Assembly (NCBI GenBank): GCA_031763025.1
Contig: JASSKH010000036.1
Span: 2,839,001-2,903,000, forward strand
Length of the DNA: 64,000 nt
Reading direction: 5' to 3'
Origin: Macrocystis pyrifera
Taxonomy: Eukaryota > Sar > Phaeophyceae > Laminariales > Laminariaceae
The position numbers were made by a program, and so were the translations under genes. Positions 10,790-22,717 of the stretch are shown piece after piece. Numbering within the stretch: the stretch's first letter is position 1; each line of letters begins with the position of its first letter. The notes beneath the pieces are model-generated. The model did not search any database and was not told the DNA's origin. It worked only from the letters and a program-made list of their open reading frames with translations.

Positions 10790-11190
10790 CGCGACATGCC
10801 GTGGCATGCCGTGGCACCACCTGCGGCAAAATCTTCCACGGCATCTTCCACGGCATACCACGGAACCCTCCACGGACCTCCACGGCATGCCATGGGACCC
10901 TAACCCTAACCCTAACCCTAACCCTAACCCTAACCCTAACCCTAACCCCAACCCTAACCTAGGTGCCGTGGGCATTGGGGTGCCGTGGGGGTTGCCATGA
11001 CATGCCGTGGGGTTGCCATGAAGGGCCGTGGCGGTAGCCGCGGGGGTTGCCATGGTACTACCCATGGCATGCCACGGCAACCCCCACGGCGTACCATGGA
11101 ATCCTATGCGACGCCATGGGATGCCGTGGTGATGCCATGGTATGCCATGGTCGGTACCATGGCAATGCCACGGCATGCCCACGACAAGGT
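10790..11190. repeat. Palindromic CATGG/GCATGC minisatellite
   Basis: Short words such as CCATGGCATGCC, GCCGTGGC, CCACGGCAT and GGTTGCCATG recur in both orientations with irregular spacing of 9-20 bp. The stretch can therefore fold into many competing hairpins. It surrounds the telomere-like tract at 10898-10959 and has no counterpart in copy 1. No coding interpretation is supported; the Gly-Leu repeat ORF across it is an artefact of the hexamer. Confidence 0.8.
10898..10959. repeat. Interstitial telomere-type (CCCTAA)n tract
   Basis: About ten CCCTAA hexamers in register, with one CCCCAA variant near the right end. The complementary strand reads TTAGGG, the telomere motif of many eukaryotes, including several algal and protist groups. 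Flanking sequence on both sides is the palindromic minisatellite, so this is an internal tract and not a chromosome end in this window. Confidence 0.9.
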
Positions 11191-11219
11191 CAAATAGTGT
11201 AGAACCCTGGAAAAATAGT

Positions 11220-11271
11220 AATCCGAATACATAAGAACAATCAGTGGATATTGAGCCAGCATTAGCAGTAT

Positions 11272-11303
<32 letters not shown>

Positions 11304-11711
11304 GCAACGGCTTCGAGCAGTGGTTGCGGCAGCATTAGCAACATTAGCAGCAGCAGAAGCAGCAATGGATCGCCGCAGCGTTGGCAGCAGTAGCGGCATA
11401 GCAAAAATATGATAAAAAAGAAGAAACAAAGTATGTACCCTGGTATGCCGCGACCGCAAAAACTACGGAATTTCATTGGCGAAATAAAAATATGTACACA
11501 CAAATGACCAGCATGATGTACAACGCAGCAGCAGCACCACAGCAGCGTAGCAGCGATATGGAAAGAACGAAGCCCAAAACGAGAAAAAGCAGTACGTACG
11601 CAAAAGGCAGCAGCAAAATGACCAAAATATTTTTTCCAGGTACCCAAACGACCATTATTTAGGTACAAAAGCGATCAAGAAAAACAATAATCCGAGTACA
11701 TTATTAGCATT

Positions 11712-11744
<33 letters not shown>

Positions 11745-13120
11745 GGATCGCCGCAACGTTGGCTGCAGCAGCAGCAGCATAGCAACGATATGAAAAGAAG
11801 GAAGAAAAAAACTATGTACCCTGGTCTGCCGCAATCGCAAAACGTACGGTAATTATTGACGATACAGAAATATGTACACACACACGAGTGTAATACACAC
11901 ACAAATCACGTCCAGCATGATGTACGGCAACAACGCAGCAACACCTCAGAAAAAAAATCTTTGACCATACAGAAATATGTACACACGCACAAGTGTAATA
12001 GGCACACAAATCATGTCCAGCATGATGTGTACGGGAACAACGCAGCACCACAAAACGACAAAACGACCAAGAAACACAATTATCCGAGTACATACGAACA
12101 TTCAGTGAATATTGCGGCACCACTAGCAGCAGCAGCAGCAACAGCAGAAGCAGCAACGGATCGCCACAGCGTTGGCAGCAGCAGCAGCATAGCAACGATA
12201 CGAATAGAAGGAAGAAAAAAAGTTTGTACCCCGAATCCGTCCGAAAAGTATTTTTGGTACCTCAAAATAGATAGGCCCACCCCCGCATGCTGTACGGCAA
12301 CAACGCAGCAGCAGCATAGCAACAATACGAAAAGCACCATGATAAAATACGAGAAAAAGTAGTTCGTACGCAAAATGCAGGAGCAAAACTATTTTTTTTA
12401 CGTATAAAAAAAAACATTTGGGTACAAAAACGGCCAACAAAAACAATAATCCGCGTTGGCAGCAGCAACAAAGCAACGATATGAAAAAAAGGAAGAAAAA
12501 AACTATATACCCTGGTATGCCGCGATCGCAAAACCTACGGAAATTCAGTGACGATACAGAAATATGTAAGTGCAGCATGATGTACGGCAACCACGCAGCA
12601 GCACCACAGCAGCAGCAAGCAGCAGCATACCAACGATAGGAAAAAAATCAAGCCAAAAACGAGAAAAAGCAGTACGTACGCAAAATGCAGGAGCAAAACG
12701 ACAAAAATATTTTTCACGTATCAAAAGAACCATTGGGTACAAAACGACCAATAAAAACAATAATCCGAGTACATACGAACATTCAGTGGATATTGCGGCA
12801 GCATCAGCAGCAGAAGCAGCTACAGCATTAGCAGCAGCAGAAGCTGCAACGAATCGCCGCAGCGTTGGCAGCAGCAGCGTTGGCAGCAGCAGCAGCAGCA
12901 TAGCAACGATATGAAACTATGGAAGAAAAAAAACATGATGTACCCTGGTATGCCGCCATCGCGAAACCTACGGAATTTTATTGACGATCCGAAAATATGT
13001 ACACTTCCAGCATGATGCACAGCAACAACGCAGCAGCACTACAGCAGCAGCAAGTGCACAGCAGCAGCAAGTGCACAGGAGCAGCAGGTGCACAGCAGCA
13101 ACACCCATGGCGTGGCGCTG

Positions 13121-13155
<35 letters not shown>

Positions 13156-13180
13156 CGCAGCAGCCGAAAACGAGCAAAGG
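11220..13180. repeat. CAG/CTG-rich repeat array, copy 2
   Basis: This has the same unit as 7300-8690, with the ACCCTGGTATGCCGC phrase or close variants at about 11437, 11819, 12509 and 12943. Unit lengths vary from about 380 to 690 bp because CAG runs expand and contract. It lies between the two exon-like parts of copy 2. Repeated plus-strand peptides such as YPGMPQSQNLRKFIDD arise from repetition and are always followed by stops. Confidence 0.85.
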
Positions 13181-13521
13181 GGGTACGTAGGGTCACCAAA
13201 ACATGTACACATAGAAATCGTGTGCACCGACAAAATGCACCACAGTAGCAGCAGCACTCACATCGTTCGGTGCAGCGGTGACGGCGACAGCTGAATCCTC
13301 CGTTCCTTCGTTCACGTCCCGCAAACAGTTGTGCATGTGCGCGTTCGCGTGCACTGTGTAAGAGGAGCCGACACAACGCACGAAGGGGAAAGAACGAGCA
13401 TGGATGAGTCCAAAAAATAATAAACGCTTTTAGGTAGGTTTGTATGCAAAAAGGCAATTGAAAACCCTCAAAAAACGTACTGGCAACAGGCAGCGTTCAA
13501 CAATAGACCCACGACACTCAC

Positions 13522-13920
13522 CACTGTCAGCAGTCTCGAGGGAGTACGAGACAGTCCCTTCCTTGATCGGGCGAGCACAGAACTCGCAGTTGGTTGCCCA
13601 ATACAGTACAGGATGATCCCGCCACCATCGCACATGAGATCCTCGCAGGTGGCGAGGCCACGTTTTTGCCACCAGGCGCGGAGTTCTTGAGCAAGTAAGT
13701 AAGTGCTGGTCCGTGCACCGGTCGCAAACAACAGCTGGCACCAGGTCGGTCCTTGTCGTTGCCGCTCTCTTGCCAGAGGGCGAGGACCACGCGCCTCTCG
13801 ACGAGGGGGAGGTGAGCTTAGGGGGCGTGGAGAAGGGAGAGGCGGGGGTTGCAGCACCAGCAGGTTCGCCACCGACAGCAGCAAGCAGCTTGGCCGCCTA
13901 CAGCTGCATCTAGATGCCGT
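13522..13920 (-). pseudogene. Upstream exon of duplicated zinc/OTU unit, copy 2
   Basis: Minus strand: VVCDRCTDQHLL near the start and NCEFCARPIKEGTVSYSLE near the end, followed by GACAGTG and the donor GTGAGT (intron from 13521). Compared with copy 1 there is an insertion of AAGTAAGT-type sequence (about 13694) and a CAATACAGTACA insertion (about 13600). Both change frame, so the two copies do not share one intact reading frame. Proximity and order suggest it is the 5' partner of the exon at 9974-10490. Confidence 0.4.
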
Positions 13921-14137
13921 TCGTCGAAGGCGAGACGCCTCTTCTAGGCGCCGTGCGAAGAGCTGTCTATTGGTTGCAGTTTGCGAAGAAGAAAGAAGAA
14001 AGGTTGTTTGGCTGTATGGCTGTTCGGCTGTTTCCAAGAAGAAGGGCTGTTTGCGAAGAGCTGTCTATCAGTCGGTCTGTCTGCCAAGAGCTAGCAAGTG
14101 ACAACGACCTCAAAAATCGTAATTATAGTTGTATTTA

Positions 14138-17026
14138 TAATGAGGCGCGCGAAGCGCGCTAAAAGCGGGCGAGCCTTTTTTTTCTTGGAATTTTCCAAGA
14201 AAAAAAAAGCCTCTTCATAGCGGCTCGGATACGAGCGTGGGGTGCCTTGTTTCGAGTTTTTCTGTATGTGTGTGTGTGTGGGTGTGTGTGTGATTCAACA
14301 TTTTTTTTGGCAACGTTTGACCACTGCCCTCGATGCACACCGCACCAATTCCAGTCCCGGCGGGCTCTGTGGACGCGCACACACAAAAGAGATCTCCTGG
14401 TGCTGGTGCGGTGGTAAGTCGTTCACAGCAGCTCGAGCTAGGTGTGGCAACGTGTGTAGGCACATGTTGGTGCTGGGCCATGTTGAAAAAACACAGAACC
14501 AACAACACATTATAACTTGAAACCCAGTTAGCTCTACGAGTACTCGTAGGTAGGCAGACTGTGCCTGTCCACAGCAACGAGCGTTCAGGCCATGTCCCCG
14601 AGACATGCTGCAGGCCCACCCTCCTGCTGATGAGGGGACTGAGAAGCAGGAGAGTATCTGTTGTATAATAGTTGTTGTACAGCAGTAGTAGTAGTGGTGG
14701 CACTGCTAGAAGAAGCTCTGCTGGACACAGGTCAGATTGTAGATTTTTCGTCTTCAAATTATGAGTTCGGGACCAGGAAACACATGTACGAAGGGTTCAC
14801 ACACAAGCCGAGCGTACAGCGACGCTGACCTGGCCTCGTGTGTCCTACTGCTGCTGCTGTTTTGCTGCTGGAGAAGCTCTGCTGTAGATGTCGTAAACCA
14901 TCAGTAGTTGTAGCGGTGGCACCTGCTACCTGCTACGAGAAGTTCTCTCTTGGACAGAGCACGTCGAGTGCAGATTTTTCGTCTTGAAATTATTATGCCG
15001 AATTTCGAGTTCAAAACCAACACAGGACAAAATCGAGTACGTGTGCAAAGGGTTCAAGGGTTTAGATTGACAAGCCGAGCGCACAGCGACGCTGACCCTG
15101 GCGTTGTGTGTCCTACTGCTGCTGCTGTTTTGCTGCTGGAGAAGCTCTGCTGTAGATGTCGTAAATCATCAGTAGTAGTAGCGGTGGCACCTGCTACCTG
15201 CTACGAGAAGTTCTCTCTTGGACAGAGCACGTCGAGTGCAGATTTTTCGTCTTGAAATTATTATGCCGAATTTCGAGTTCAAAACCAACACAGGACAAAA
15301 TCGAGTACGTGTGCAAAGGGTTCAAGGGTTTAGATTGACAAGCCGAGCGCACAGCGACTCTGACCCTGGCGTTGTGTGTCCTACTGCTACTGCTGCTGCT
15401 GTTTTGTTGCTGGAGAAACACTGCTGCTGCAGCTGTAGATGTGTACAAAGGGTTCAAGGGTTAGATTGACAAGCCGAGACGCAGAGCGTACAGCGACGCT
15501 GACCCTGGCCTCGTTCGTCCGACTGCTACTGCTGCTGCTGCTGCTGTTTTTGTTGCTGGAGAAACACTGCTGCTGTATATAGATGTCGTACATCAGTACA
15601 AGCAAGTAGTGGTGGCACCTGCTACGAGAAAGAAGCGCCTTCTGTTGGACAAATATTTTCAGATGCAGATTTTTCGTGTTCAAATTAATTATGCCGAATT
15701 TCAACCAGAAAACACTTGCTGTTGGAAAAACAGAAAAAGAAAAAAAAAATATCAGGTGTGTGTCTATTTGTCGTCTTGTTCTTTCCACCCGTCGACATCC
15801 AGCACAACCAGTCAGTGTCTGTGCCGATTCTTGAATTCCCGAGAGATACGATACGACTACAAGTAATAACTTCTGTGGTCACACAGCAGTAGTAGATATT
15901 TTTCGTCTTCAAATTATTATGCCGGATTTCGAGGTGGAAATACCAGGATACACACGACGAAATCCAGTGCCTGGTATTTGTTACAGGTGTGTCGGTACTG
16001 CTGTGCTGTCTGTGTTTTTCAAGAGCAGGATATATATGATGCCAAGAATATTTACGGTTATGAGATTCACCAACGACGGCGTATAGGTAGTAGGTACAGC
16101 AGCAGCAGTAGATGTTCGTTCGTGTTGGTTCAGCACAAATGTTGTGCATGATGCATCGCAGATATGACTACTGCAGGTATTGCTGAGGTCGCGCCTCATT
16201 ACCACCAATTACTAGTATCAGGTGTGTGTCTATTTGTCGTCTTGTTCTTTCCACCCGTCGACATCCAGTTCTGTGGTCACACAGCAGTAGTAGTACATAT
16301 TTTTCGTCTTCAAATTATTACCTGGTATGCCGGATTTCGAGGTGGAAATACCAGGATACACACGACAAAATCCAGTACCTGGTATTTGTTACAGGTGTGT
16401 CCGTACTGCTGTGCTGTCTGTGTTTTTCAAGAGCAGGATATATATGATGCCAAGAATATTTACGGTTATGAGATTCACCAACGACGGCGTATAGGTAGTA
16501 GGTACAGCAGCAGCAGTAGATGTTCGTTCGTGTTGGTTCAGCACAAATGTTGTGCATGATGCATCGCAGATATGACTACTGCAGGTATTGCTGAGGTCGC
16601 GCCTCATTACCACCCATTACTAGTATCAGGTGTGTGTCTATTTGTCGTCTTGTTCTTTCCACCCGTCGACATCCAGTTCTGTGGTCACACAGCAGTAGTA
16701 GTACATATTTTTCGTCTTCAAATTATTACCTGGTATGCCGGATTTCGAGGTGGAAATACCAGGATACACACGACAAAATCCAGTACCTGGTATTTGTTAC
16801 AGGTGTGTCCGTACTGCTGTGCTGTCTGTGTTTTTCAAGATCAGGATATGATGCCAAGAATATTTACGGTTGTGAGATTCACCAACGACGGCGTATAGGT
16901 AGTAGGTACAGCAGCAGCAGTAGATGTTCGTTCGTGTTGGTTCAGCACAAATTTGTGTATGATGCATCGCAGATATGACTACTGCAGGTATTGCTGAAGT
17001 CGCGCTTCATTACCACCAATTACTAG
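14138..17026 (+). repeat. Rep-A unit 2
   Basis: A long unit with head palindrome, hairpin, (TG)n, the GTACTCGTAGGTAGGCAGAC block, two 268-bp sub-repeats (GTTCTCTCTTGGACAGAGCA at about 14941 and 15209) and two 408-bp sub-repeats (ATGACTACTGCAGGTATTGC at about 16164 and 16572). It ends CATTACCACCAATTACTAG. The segment from about 14997 onward is repeated almost exactly 2.90 kb downstream. Confidence 0.9.
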
Positions 17027-20000
17027 TAATGAGGCGCGCGAAGCGCGCTAAAAGCGGGCGAGCCTTTTTTTTCTTGGAATTTTCCAAGAAAAAAAAAGCC
17101 TCTTCATAGCGGCTCGGATACGAGTGTGGGGTGCCTTGTTTTGAGTTTTTCTGTGTGTGTGTGTGTGTGTGTTGGTGGTGTGTGTGTGTGTGTGTGTGAT
17201 TCAACATTTTTTTGGGCAACGTTTGACCACCGCCCTCGACTCACACCGCACCAATTCCAGTCCCGGCGGGCTCTGTGGACGCGCACACACAAAAGGGATC
17301 TCCTGGTGCTGGTGCGGTGGTAAGTCGTTCACAGCAGCTCGAGCTAGGTGTGGCAACGTGTGTAGGCACATGTTGGTGCTGGGCCATGTTGAAAAAACAC
17401 AGAACCAACAACACATCATATTTTGAAACCCAGCTAGCTCTACGAGTACTCGTAGGTAGGCAGACTGTGCCTGTCCACAGCAACGAGCGTTCGGGCCATG
17501 TCCCCGAGACATGCTGCAGGCCCACCCTCCTGCTGATGAGGGGACTGAGAAGCAGGAGAGTATCTGCTGTATAATAGTTGTTGTACAGCAGTAGTAGTAG
17601 TGGTGGCACTGCTAGAAGAAGCTCTGCTGGACACGTCAGATTGTAGATTTTTCGTCTTCAAATTAAGAGTTCGGGACCAGGAAACACATGTACGAAGGGT
17701 TCACACACAAGCCGAGCGTACAGCGACGCTGACCTGGCCTCGTGTGTCCTACTGCTGCTGCTGTTTTGCTGCTGGAGAAGCTCTGCTGTAGATGTCGTAC
17801 ATCATCTGTAGTAGTAGCGGTGGCACCTGCTACCTGCTACGAGAAGTTCTCTCTTGGACAGAGCACGTCGAGTGCAGATTTTTCGTCTTGAAATTATTAT
17901 GCCGAATTTCGAGTTCAAAACCAACACAGGACAAAATCGAGTACGTGTGCAAAGGGTTCAAGGGTTTAGATTGACAAGCCGAGCGCACAGCGACGCTGAC
18001 CCTGGCGTTGTGTGTCCTACTGCTGCTGCTGTTTTGCTGCTGGAGAAGCTCTGCTGTAGATGTCGTAAATCATCAGTAGTAGTAGCGGTGGCACCTGCTA
18101 CCTGCTACGAGAAGTTCTCTCTTGGACAGAGCACGTCGAGTGCAGATTTTTCGTCTTGAAATTATTATGCCGAATTTCGAGTTCAAAACCAACACAGGAC
18201 AAAATCGAGTACGTGTGCAAAGGGTTCAAGGGTTTAGATTGACAAGCCGAGCGCACAGCGACTCTGACCCTGGCGTTGTGTGTCCTACTGCTACTGCTGC
18301 TGCTGTTTTGTTGCTGGAGAAACACTGCTGCTGCAGCTGTAGATGTGTACAAAGGGTTCAAGGGTTAGATTGACAAGCCGAGACGCAGAGCGTACAGCGA
18401 CGCTGACCCTGGCCTCGTTCGTCCGACTGCTACTGCTGCTGCTGCTGCTGTTTTTGTTGCTGGAGAAACACTGCTGCTGTATATAGATGTCGTACATCAG
18501 TACAAGCAAGTAGTGGTGGCACCTGCTACGAGAAAGAAGCGCCTTCTGTTGGACAAATATTTTCAGATGCAGATTTTTCGTGTTCAAATTAATTATGCCG
18601 AATTTCAACCAGAAAACACTTGCTGTTGGAAAAACAGAAAAAGAAAAAAAAAATATCAGGTGTGTGTCTATTTGTCGTCTTGTTCTTTCCACCCGTCGAC
18701 ATCCAGCACAACCAGTCAGTGTCTGTGCCGATTCTTGAATTCCCGAGAGATACGATACGACTACAAGTAATAACTTCTGTGGTCACACAGCAGTAGTAGA
18801 TATTTTTCGTCTTCAAATTATTATGCCGGATTTCGAGGTGGAAATACCAGGATACACACGACGAAATCCAGTGCCTGGTATTTGTTACAGTGTGTCGGTC
18901 GGTACTGCTGTGCTGTCTGTGTTTTTCAAGAGCAGGATATATATGATGCCAAGAATATTTACGGTTATGAGATTCACCAACGACGGCGTATAGGTAGTAG
19001 GTACAGCAGCAGCAGTAGATGTTCGTTCGTGTTGGTTCAGCACAAATGTTGTGCATGATGCATCGCAGATATGACTACTGCAGGTATTGCTGAGGTCGCG
19101 CCTCATTACCACCAATTACTAGTATCAGGTGTGTGTCTATTTGTCGTCTTGTTCTTTCCACCCGTCGACATCCAGTTCTGTGGTCACACAGCAGTAGTAG
19201 TACATATTTTTCGTCTTCAAATTATTACCTGGTATGCCGGATTTCGAGGTGGAAATACCAGGATACACACGACAAAATCCAGTACCTGGTATTTGTTACA
19301 GGTGTGTCCGTACTGCTGTGCTGTCTGTGTTTTTCAAGAGCAGGATATATATGATGCCAAGAATATTTACGGTTATGAGATTCACCAACGACGGCGTATA
19401 GGTAGTAGGTACAGCAGCAGCAGTAGATGTTCGTTCGTGTTGGTTCAGCACAAATGTTGTGCATGATGCATCGCAGATATGACTACTGCAGGTATTGCTG
19501 AGGTCGCGCCTCATTACCACCCATTACTAGTATCAGGTGTGTGTCTATTTGTCGTCTTGTTCTTTCCACCCGTCGACATCCAGTTCTGTGGTCACACAGC
19601 AGTAGTAGTACATATTTTTCGTCTTCAAATTATTACCTGGTATGCCGGATTTCGAGGTGGAAATACCAGGATACACACGACAAAATCCAGTACCTGGTAT
19701 TTGTTACAGGTGTGTCCGTACTGCTGTGCTGTCTGTGTTTTTCAAGATCAGGATATGATGCCAAGAATATTTACGGTTGTGAGATTCACCAACGACGGCG
19801 TATAGGTAGTAGGTACAGCAGCAGCAGTAGATGTTCGTTCGTGTTGGTTCAGCACAAATTTGTGTATGATGCATCGCAGATATGACTACTGCAGGTATTG
19901 CTGAAGTCGCGCTTCATTACCACCAATTACTAGTAATGAGGCGCGCGAAGCGCGCTAAAAGCGGGCGAGCCTTTTTTTTCTTGGAATTTTCCAAGAAAAA

Positions 20001-20804
20001 AAAAGCCTCTTCATAGCGGCTCGGATACGAGTGTGGGGTGCCTTGTTTTGAGTTTTTCTGTATGTGTGTGTGTGTGTTGGTGTGTGTGTGTGTGTGTGTG
20101 TGATTCAACATTTTTTTGGGCAACGTTTGACCACCGCCCTCGACTCACACCGCACCAATTCCAGTCCCGGCGGGCTCTGTGGACGCGCACACACAAAAGG
20201 GATCTCCTGGTGCTGGTGCGGTGGTAAGTCGTTCACAGCAGCTCGAGCTAGGTGTGGCAACGTGTGTAGGCACATGTTGGTGCTGGGCCATGTTGAAAAA
20301 ACACAGAACCAACAACACATCATATTTTGAAACCCAGCTAGCTCTACGAGTACTCGTAGGTAGGCAGACTGTGCCTGTCCACAGCAACGAGCGTTCGGGC
20401 CATGTCCCCGAGACATGCTGCAGGCCCACCCTCCTGCTGATGAGGGGACTGAGAAGCAGGAGAGTATCTGCTGTATAATAGTTGTTGTACAGCAGTAGTA
20501 GTAGTGGTGGCACTGCTAGAAGAAGCTCTGCTGGACACGTCAGATTGTAGATTTTTCGTCTTCAAATTAAGAGTTCGGGACCAGGAAACACATGTACGAA
20601 GGGTTCACACACAAGCCGAGCGTACAGCGACGCTGACCTGGCCTCGTGTGTCCTACTGCTGCTGCTGTTTTGCTGCTGGAGAAGCTCTGCTGTAGATGTC
20701 GTACATCATCTGTAGTAGTAGCGGTGGCACCTGCTACCTGCTACGAGAAGTTCTCTCTTGGACAGAGCACGTCGAGTGCAGATTTTTCGTCTTGAAATTA
20801 TTAT
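14997..20804 (+). repeat. Recent ~2.904-kb tandem duplication
   Basis: Sequence from about 14997 to 17900 recurs at about 17901 to 20804 with offset 2904-2907. The few differences seen include (TG)n length near 17160 versus 20060 and a 3-bp change near 15985 versus 18893. Identity stops at 20806, where ATTATTATGC is followed by GCTCTGC in place of CGAATTT. The join lies within the 268-bp sub-repeat, as expected for unequal exchange between sub-repeats. Confidence 0.92.
17027..19933 (+). repeat. Rep-A unit 3
   Basis: Full unit, nearly identical to unit 2 from its middle onward because of the 2.9-kb duplication. It begins TAATGAGGCGCGCGAAGCGC immediately after TTACTAG, with no spacer from the preceding unit. 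Confidence 0.9.
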
Positions 20805-22636
20805 GCGCTCTGCTGGACACACGTCAGATTGTAGATTTTTCGTCTTCAAATTAGGAGTTCGGGAACAGGAAACACATGTACAAATAAGGGTTCACACACA
20901 AGCCGAGCGTACAGCGACGCTGACCTGGCCTCGTGTGTCCTACTGCTGCTGCTGTTTTGCTGCTGGAGAAGCTCTGCTGTAGATGTCGTACATCATCAGT
21001 AGTAGCGGTGGCACCTGCTACCTGCTACGAGAAGTTCTCTCTTGGACAGAGCACGTCGAGTGCAGATTTTTCGTCTTGCAATTATTATGCCGAATTTCGA
21101 GTTCAAAACCAACACAGGACAAATTGCAGCATGGACCCCATGTGTTCGTTTTCGTGTCTTTGAGGGTTACGAACGGGGCGATGTGATTCATAACCAATGA
21201 ATATCTTTTTATAAGAAACTAAGAAAGCACGTCAGCTGTGAGTTCAACCGATCGGCAGATCGGTCGATGCTCAACTTTGCAAGCTGCGTGAACCGCGCGC
21301 GTTTTCCATTATTTCCCTCGCGATTGACTACTGGCCACTTTATAATTTTTTACTGCCGGGGAAAAGAGCCACCAATTGTCGCCCAACAATGCAAGCGTAA
21401 GCCGCGTGAAAAACAATTCGAAGGAAGACGCTATTGGTATTATTAGCTCACTCGTAACGACGAGAGAACGAAACAAGTATGCCAACCCGACCGTAGACTA
21501 GAACACCACCAAAACATGAAAAGAGGCCTTTGCAAACAGTACAACGGCAAACGCACGCGGAGTAATAACGGGGCGCGTTGGTACGAAATTTCGTAGCCAA
21601 GGACGATTATTTATTTTCCGGATTCGGGGAGAACACCGTAGACTAGAACACCACCAAAACATGAAAATAGGCCTTTGCAAACAGTACAACGGCAAACGCA
21701 CGCGGAGTAATAACGGGGCGCGTTGGTACGAAATTTCGTAGCCAAGGACGATTATTTATTTTCCGGATTCGGGGAGAACAAATCGACTACGTGTACAAAG
21801 GGTTCAAGGGGTGAGATTGACAAGCCGAGCGTACAGCGACGCTGACCCTGGCGTCGTGTGTCCTACTGCTACTGCTGCTGCTGTTTTGTTGCTGGAGAAA
21901 TACTGCTGCTGCTGTAGATGTGTACAAAGGGTTCAAGGGTTAGATTGACAAGCCGAGCCGCCGAGCGTACATCGATGCTGACCCTGGCCTCGTGCGTCCC
22001 ACTGCTACTGCTGCTGCTGCTGTTTTTGTTGCTGGAGAAACACAGCTGCTGTATGCAGATGTCGTACATCAGTACAAGCAAGTAGTGGTGGCACCTGCTA
22101 CGAGAAAGAAGCGTCTTCTGTTGGACAAATATTTTCAGATGCAGATTTTTCGTGTTCAAATTAATTATGCCGAATTTCAACCAGAAAACACTTGCTGTTG
22201 GAAGAACAGAAAAAAAAATAATATATATATGAGGTGTGTGTCTATTTGTCGTCTCTTGTTCTTTCCACCCGTCGACATCCAGTTCCGTGGTCACACAGCA
22301 GTAGTACATATTTTCGTCTTCAAGTTATTATGCCGGATTTCGAGGTGGAAATACCAGGATACACACGACAAAATCCAGTACCTGGTATTTGTTACAGGTG
22401 TGTCCGTACTGCTGTGCTGTCTGTGTTTTTCAAGAGCAGGATATGATGCCAAGAATATTTACGGTTATTGAGATTCACCAACGACGGCGTATAGGTAGCA
22501 GGTACAGCGGCAGCAGTAGATGTTCGTTCGTGTTGGTTCAGCACAAATCAAATAAATAAATGTTGTGCATGATGCATCGCAGATATGACTACTGCAGGTA
22601 TTGCTGAGGTCGCGCCTCATTACCACCAATTACTAG
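19934..22636 (+). repeat. Rep-A unit 4, rearranged and carrying an insertion
   Basis: The head and first 870 bp match unit 3. At 20805 it jumps back to the GCTCTGCTGGACACACGTCAG sub-block, giving an extra sub-repeat. It is then split at about 21125 by a roughly 655-bp foreign insertion and resumes at 21780 through to the standard CGCGCCTCATTACCACCAAT end. Confidence 0.85.
21126..21779. mobile_element. ~655-bp insertion with internal 146-bp duplication
   Basis: Other units read GACAAAATCGAGTACGTG here. In this unit GACAAAT is followed by TGCAGCATGGACC..., and the repeat returns after GGGGAGA with ACAAATCGACTACGTG. ACAAAT on both sides is a plausible 6-bp target duplication. Inside, CCGTAGACTAGAACACCACC starts two near-identical 146-bp blocks (21490 and 21636), differing at an AGAGG/ATAGG position. 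No terminal inverted repeat or ORF is evident; type unassigned. Confidence 0.6.
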
Positions 22637-22717
22637 TAATGAGGCGCGCGAAGCACGCAAAAAGCGTGCGAGTCTTTTTTTTCTTGGAATTTTCCAAGAA
22701 AAAAAAAGCCTCTTTCA
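22637..22717 (+). repeat. Isolated extra Rep-A head
   Basis: An 81-bp copy containing only the head palindrome and hairpin, immediately followed by a complete head at 22718. It shows that the head can duplicate independently of the body. Confidence 0.85.

Larger units (their letters stand above)
9610..14130 (-). repeat. Zinc/OTU gene-bearing unit, copy 2
   Basis: This is the second tandem copy of the unit described at 6434-9609, with the same boundaries and the same exon order on the minus strand. It is longer because it contains a foldback element near its 3' end, a palindromic CATGG/GCATGC minisatellite with telomere-like repeats, and a larger CAG array. After it, Rep-A resumes at 14138 with a full-length head. 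Confidence 0.8.

Noticed and set aside
10715-11668. 317-codon ORF with Gly-Leu repeats
   Set aside because: The Gly-Leu string is the translation of the telomere-like hexamer and the rest spans minisatellites; not a protein.
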